Shown here: in pieces, positions 61,440 to 64,000 of the stretch
Layout of the letters: every line of letters starts with the position of its first letter
How positions within the stretch are numbered: the first letter of the stretch is position 1
Assembly (NCBI GenBank): GCA_022606425.2
Contig: JAHDVF020000068.1
Coordinates: 1,798,001-1,862,000, forward strand
Source: Lepidostoma basale
Taxonomy: Eukaryota; Arthropoda; Insecta; Trichoptera; Lepidostomatidae
Reading direction: 5' to 3'
DNA length: 64,000 nucleotides
Notes under the pieces: generated by a model
What the model was told of the DNA's origin: nothing
Seen by the model: the letters and a program-made list of their open reading frames with translations, nothing else
Databases searched by the model: none
Translations under genes and position numbers: made by a program

Positions 61440-62310
61440 ACGAATCCCAACACATACTTTCATAGCAGCCAGATCATAGGATATGCAGACGACCTTAACA
61501 TTGTAGGAAGATCCCTAGCAGCCATACACGAAGTATTTGAGCCTTTAGAGACAGCAGCCAAGGAGGTGGGTTTAGAGATAAACGAAGAAAAGACACAAAT
61601 AATGAAACAAACCAGGAATGCAACCCATAACTCAAGGCGAACCATCAGATTCAAGGACAGATACAACTTTAAGATGGTGGAGGACTTCACTTACCTGGGT
61701 TCGTCTATAACAAAAGAAAACGAAGATCACAAGGAAATAGAAAGAAGAATCACAATTGGTAACAAAACATTCTTCTCTCTACTACCAGCGCTCAAATCAA
61801 GAAACGTGCACTGGAAAACCAAAATCACCCTGTATAAAACAATCATCCGAACAGTAGTGACCTATGGGTGTGAGGCGTGGACAATGACAGCGAAATCTGC
61901 AGAGCGACTGGATACTTTTGAGAGAAGGGTGCTGCGCAGAATTCTGGGGCCTGTGAATGACGGTGAAGGCTGGAGAGTGCGGCATAATGACGAGCTGTAC
62001 AATATTTACAAAGCTCCCAGTCTCTCCACACAGGTCAGACTGAATAGACTGAGATGGGCCGGTCACGTGCAGAGGATGCCGTCATCGCGAACCCCAAAAA
62101 GATTGCTGGAGTGGCACCCAGGTGGTAGAAGACCAATTGGACGACCAAGGCTGCGATGGGAGGATGAAGTTGGGAGAGATGGAACAAGATTGTTAAGAGT
62201 GTCAGATTGGAGGGTCGAAGCGGAGGACAGGAGGAGTTGGAGGCGAAGAATACTGGAGGCTAAGGCTCGATATGGGCTGTAGGGCCATCGAAGAAGAAGA
62301 AGAAGAATAT
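61440..62310 (+). pseudogene. LINE fragment (family P), RT active site to C-terminus, open frame
   Basis: The continuous frame (no stop from about 61447 to 62282) encodes SSQIIGYADDLNIVGRSLAA with the YADD active site (61482-61493), VGLEINEEKTQIM, FTYLGSSITKENEDHKEIER, NKTFFSLLPALKSRNVHWKT, LYKTIIRTVVTYGCEAWTMT, LDTFERRVLRRILGPVNDGE, LNRLRWAGHVQRMPSSRTPK, IGRPRLRWEDEVGRDG and RRSWRRRILEAKARYGL. It then ends in GAAGAAGAAGAAGAA (62289-62304). The protein lacks the N-terminal RT fingers and endonuclease, so it is a 5'-truncated insertion, but with no visible damage it is one of the youngest here. Confidence 0.85.
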
Positions 62311-62561
62311 AATATTATTTGAACGGTAGCAAAATTAGATGATAACAACGTATCTAAGCTCTTGCTTACTTTTAAAGTGGATATATTATAGAAAATAAGC
62401 TCTGAAAGTACTATGCAACAGAAGGGTTTCGGCTTTAAATATTAAATAAAAATATTTTTTTGCATTTTAATTTCACGAAACTTTTTCGCGCTTTTCACAA
62501 TTATATGATAACACATAAAATAATATTAATGTTTTTATTGAAATTTCTTGGCAGAAGTTCA
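62311..62561. other. Interval without recognised gene
   Basis: 62545-62570 has TTGAAATTTCTTGGCAGAAG and TTCATTTTAAATAATG, the shared terminal head next to hammerhead elements. Confidence 0.45.
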
Positions 62562-62877
62562 TTTTAAATAATGAAAACAAAAAATATTTTGATACAAAAT
62601 TTCTTTATTATAGTTTATTTAGTGTGCTTCCACTTGTATTTAATGTCAACCGGTTTCGGCAGCTTGCGGCCATCTTCTTATTTAGAATCAGTTAAAAAAA
62701 TTAACCCCCACCACTAGCATTTATTTTATAAACTAAATAAATTTTGATGTAGGCACCAGAAGACGGCAGCAAGCTGCCGAAACCGGTCGACGTCAAACAC
62801 AGGTGAAGGCACACTAAATATATTATAGTATTATAAATATTTTATATTTGTTTTTTTGTTTTCATTATTTGATATAA
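62562..62877. repeat. Palindrome with hammerhead-like motifs (CAGAAGA type)
   Basis: Arms: TTTAGTGTGCTTCCACTTGT with the mirror AGGTGAAGGCACACTAAAT; AACCGGTTTCGGCAGCTTGC with GCAAGCTGCCGAAACCGGTC. In the right arm: CAGAAGA (62758-62764), hairpin GGCAG-CAAG-CTGCC, GAAA, ACCGGT, C. The first box has A in place of U4. A related short form is at 42165-42260 and 51640-51745. Confidence 0.65.
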
Positions 62878-63754
62878 AATTCCCTGGTGTGGTTATTAAA
62901 CCTATTAAAAATCTATAAAAACATGAATCTTATCTAATCGACTACCATCGCAATTATTATAATACTTATTTTTTTAATGTAAACTAATGGCATTAATACT
63001 GCATTTGAATAAATATGGAAAATTGCATGAATGAATCGCTTGACTCCTGATCTAGCGGACTTGAGTTCGAGCCTGGACACGACTAGATTCCTTCTTCATA
63101 ATAATGAGCTATTTTCTGCTCATATTGAAGATTGTAAAATAAATTCTAATATCATTGATTTAAATCCTTGGTATTAGTCTTTAAAAAAAAGGATTGTAAT
63201 ACCGTATTCTAATAAAGTTCCGTGTATCTTTCCAAAATGAGTGAGTTAGAAAACGAAACGAAATTTTGATAAAAGAAAAAAACAGTTTGGACCCATTTTT
63301 AAATGTGGAATCCCTTTCCCACCTGGTTCCCAGCCTCTTGCTTGTGATTGGATCTAGAAAATGTTCCCCCATTTGCGTTTTGCACCGTCATGCATAATGC
63401 AGTTCAAACATCCCGCCATGATTTACTCTCCGCAGTTTATTGTTCCTGTACTTAGTGGATGGTTTACAATGCATTTCCCGCGGGGATATTGTTTCATGGC
63501 ATTTTACATTCAGCAGGAGTTTGGAAGTTCGCATGCTTTCAAGGAATCAATTTTAGGGGAGATGACCCTAAACCACGTTTAAAAATATTCGTATTACACA
63601 TTTTTATTTAAAAATATATCACGTTTAATTTTAAATAATTAATGTTGTTAAAAAAAGTAAAAGTTCATTACTAAATTATTAAAACATTTACTTATTTATT
63701 ATAGTATTGAGAATGGCATTTATTGTTTCATATGAAGTACGAGTATATATCTAA
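62878..63754. other. Interval without recognised gene
   Basis: 63024-63085 (CTGATCTAGCGGACTTGAGT then TCGAGCCTGG) faintly resembles a tRNA-derived B box. A 73-codon frame at 63361-63582 has no recognised domain. Confidence 0.35.
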
Positions 63755-64000
63755 AAATAACATTTTATGTTAAGTTATTTTTATTTTGTTATTTTATTTT
63801 ATTATGATGTTGGACGATCGAAGTGTGCGCGGGGGGTGCCTATTGGTGGCGATGAGGTTCGCAACCCATCACACCGCGTCTCCCGCGGGGCGAAAAGATA
63901 AGGATAGAGTGCCGCATCGGTTGAAGTGTGATAGTCCATTCTTTCTGCCTACCCTTTCGGAGAGACGGCGTGATGGTTAGTTAGTTAGTTGTTAGTTAGT
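63755..64000 (+). mobile_element. SINE D copy, running to the window edge
   Basis: TTATTTTTATTTTGTTATTT, GATGTTGGACGATCGAAGTG, GGTGCCTATTGGTGGCGATG, GTCTCCCGCGGGGCG, TTCTTTCTGCCTACCCTTTC, GGCGTGATGGTTAGTTAGTT. A small deletion removes the region before GATGTTGG. Confidence 0.7.

Noticed and set aside
63361..63582. Small secreted or membrane protein
   Set aside because: 73 codons with no clear signal peptide or family resemblance; indistinguishable from a chance frame.

Overview
This AT-rich 64 kb window looks like an intergenic repeat graveyard from a large arthropod, probably insect, genome. The evidence is the company of elements: RTE-type and other non-LTR retrotransposon 3' ends with short microsatellite tails, mariner/Tc1-like, hAT-like and TTAA-inserting DNA elements, a tRNA-headed SINE, and many inverted-repeat elements. 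The species cannot be named from sequence alone. I see no intact host gene, no functional tRNA or rRNA gene and no CRISPR array. Nearly all long reading frames are transposon debris.

Layout. 0-5 kb: three LINE fragments, a hammerhead-bearing palindrome and a complete 1,975-bp transposon (2810-4784) with 8-bp target duplication that encloses a decayed copy of an uncharacterised multi-copy protein. 5-11 kb: a GC-rich GGCTGC element and several head-to-head palindromes. 11-22 kb: layered nests of RTE fragments invaded by a hAT MITE, an 818-bp foldback, a piggyBac-like MITE (with its empty site still present in a neighbouring duplicate) and a LINE with 14-bp target duplication. 22-35 kb: LINE 3' ends in both orientations, a deleted mariner with intact termini (29922-30494) and a second piggyBac-like MITE (33376-33962). 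35-39 kb: the only nearly full-length retrotransposon, a Jockey/CR1-type LINE with an 869-codon ORF2, sitting inside a TTAA-flanked MITE. 39-64 kb: more LINE ends, a third TTAA element, a tRNA-SINE, a Tc1-like deletion derivative, a 20-bp tandem array split by a LINE, and a LINE fragment with a YADD box (61.5 kb).

The most interesting theme is a dispersed set of hammerhead-ribozyme-like motifs. Several unrelated-looking palindromic repeats share one plan: a CUGANGA-like box, a short hairpin (stem II), then GAAA followed by a self-complementary stem III (ACAUGU, ACCGGU, ACAGCUGU, ACAAAUUUGU or ACUAGU), then C or U. The best copies also have a paired stem I (6236-6278 minus; 6410-6452 plus; 45815-45877 plus). 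Most occur as two copies pointing away from each other at the centre of an inverted repeat. This fits the minimal, dimer-acting hammerheads known from Penelope-like retroelements, but no Penelope-like protein is visible here, so that link is inference.

Parasitic partnerships are also visible. A roughly 480-bp non-autonomous element (SINE D) carries the same last ~75 bp and TTAG tail as the RTE LINEs and was probably mobilised by them. Two Tc1/mariner-type deletion derivatives keep DNA-binding regions but lack the catalytic region.
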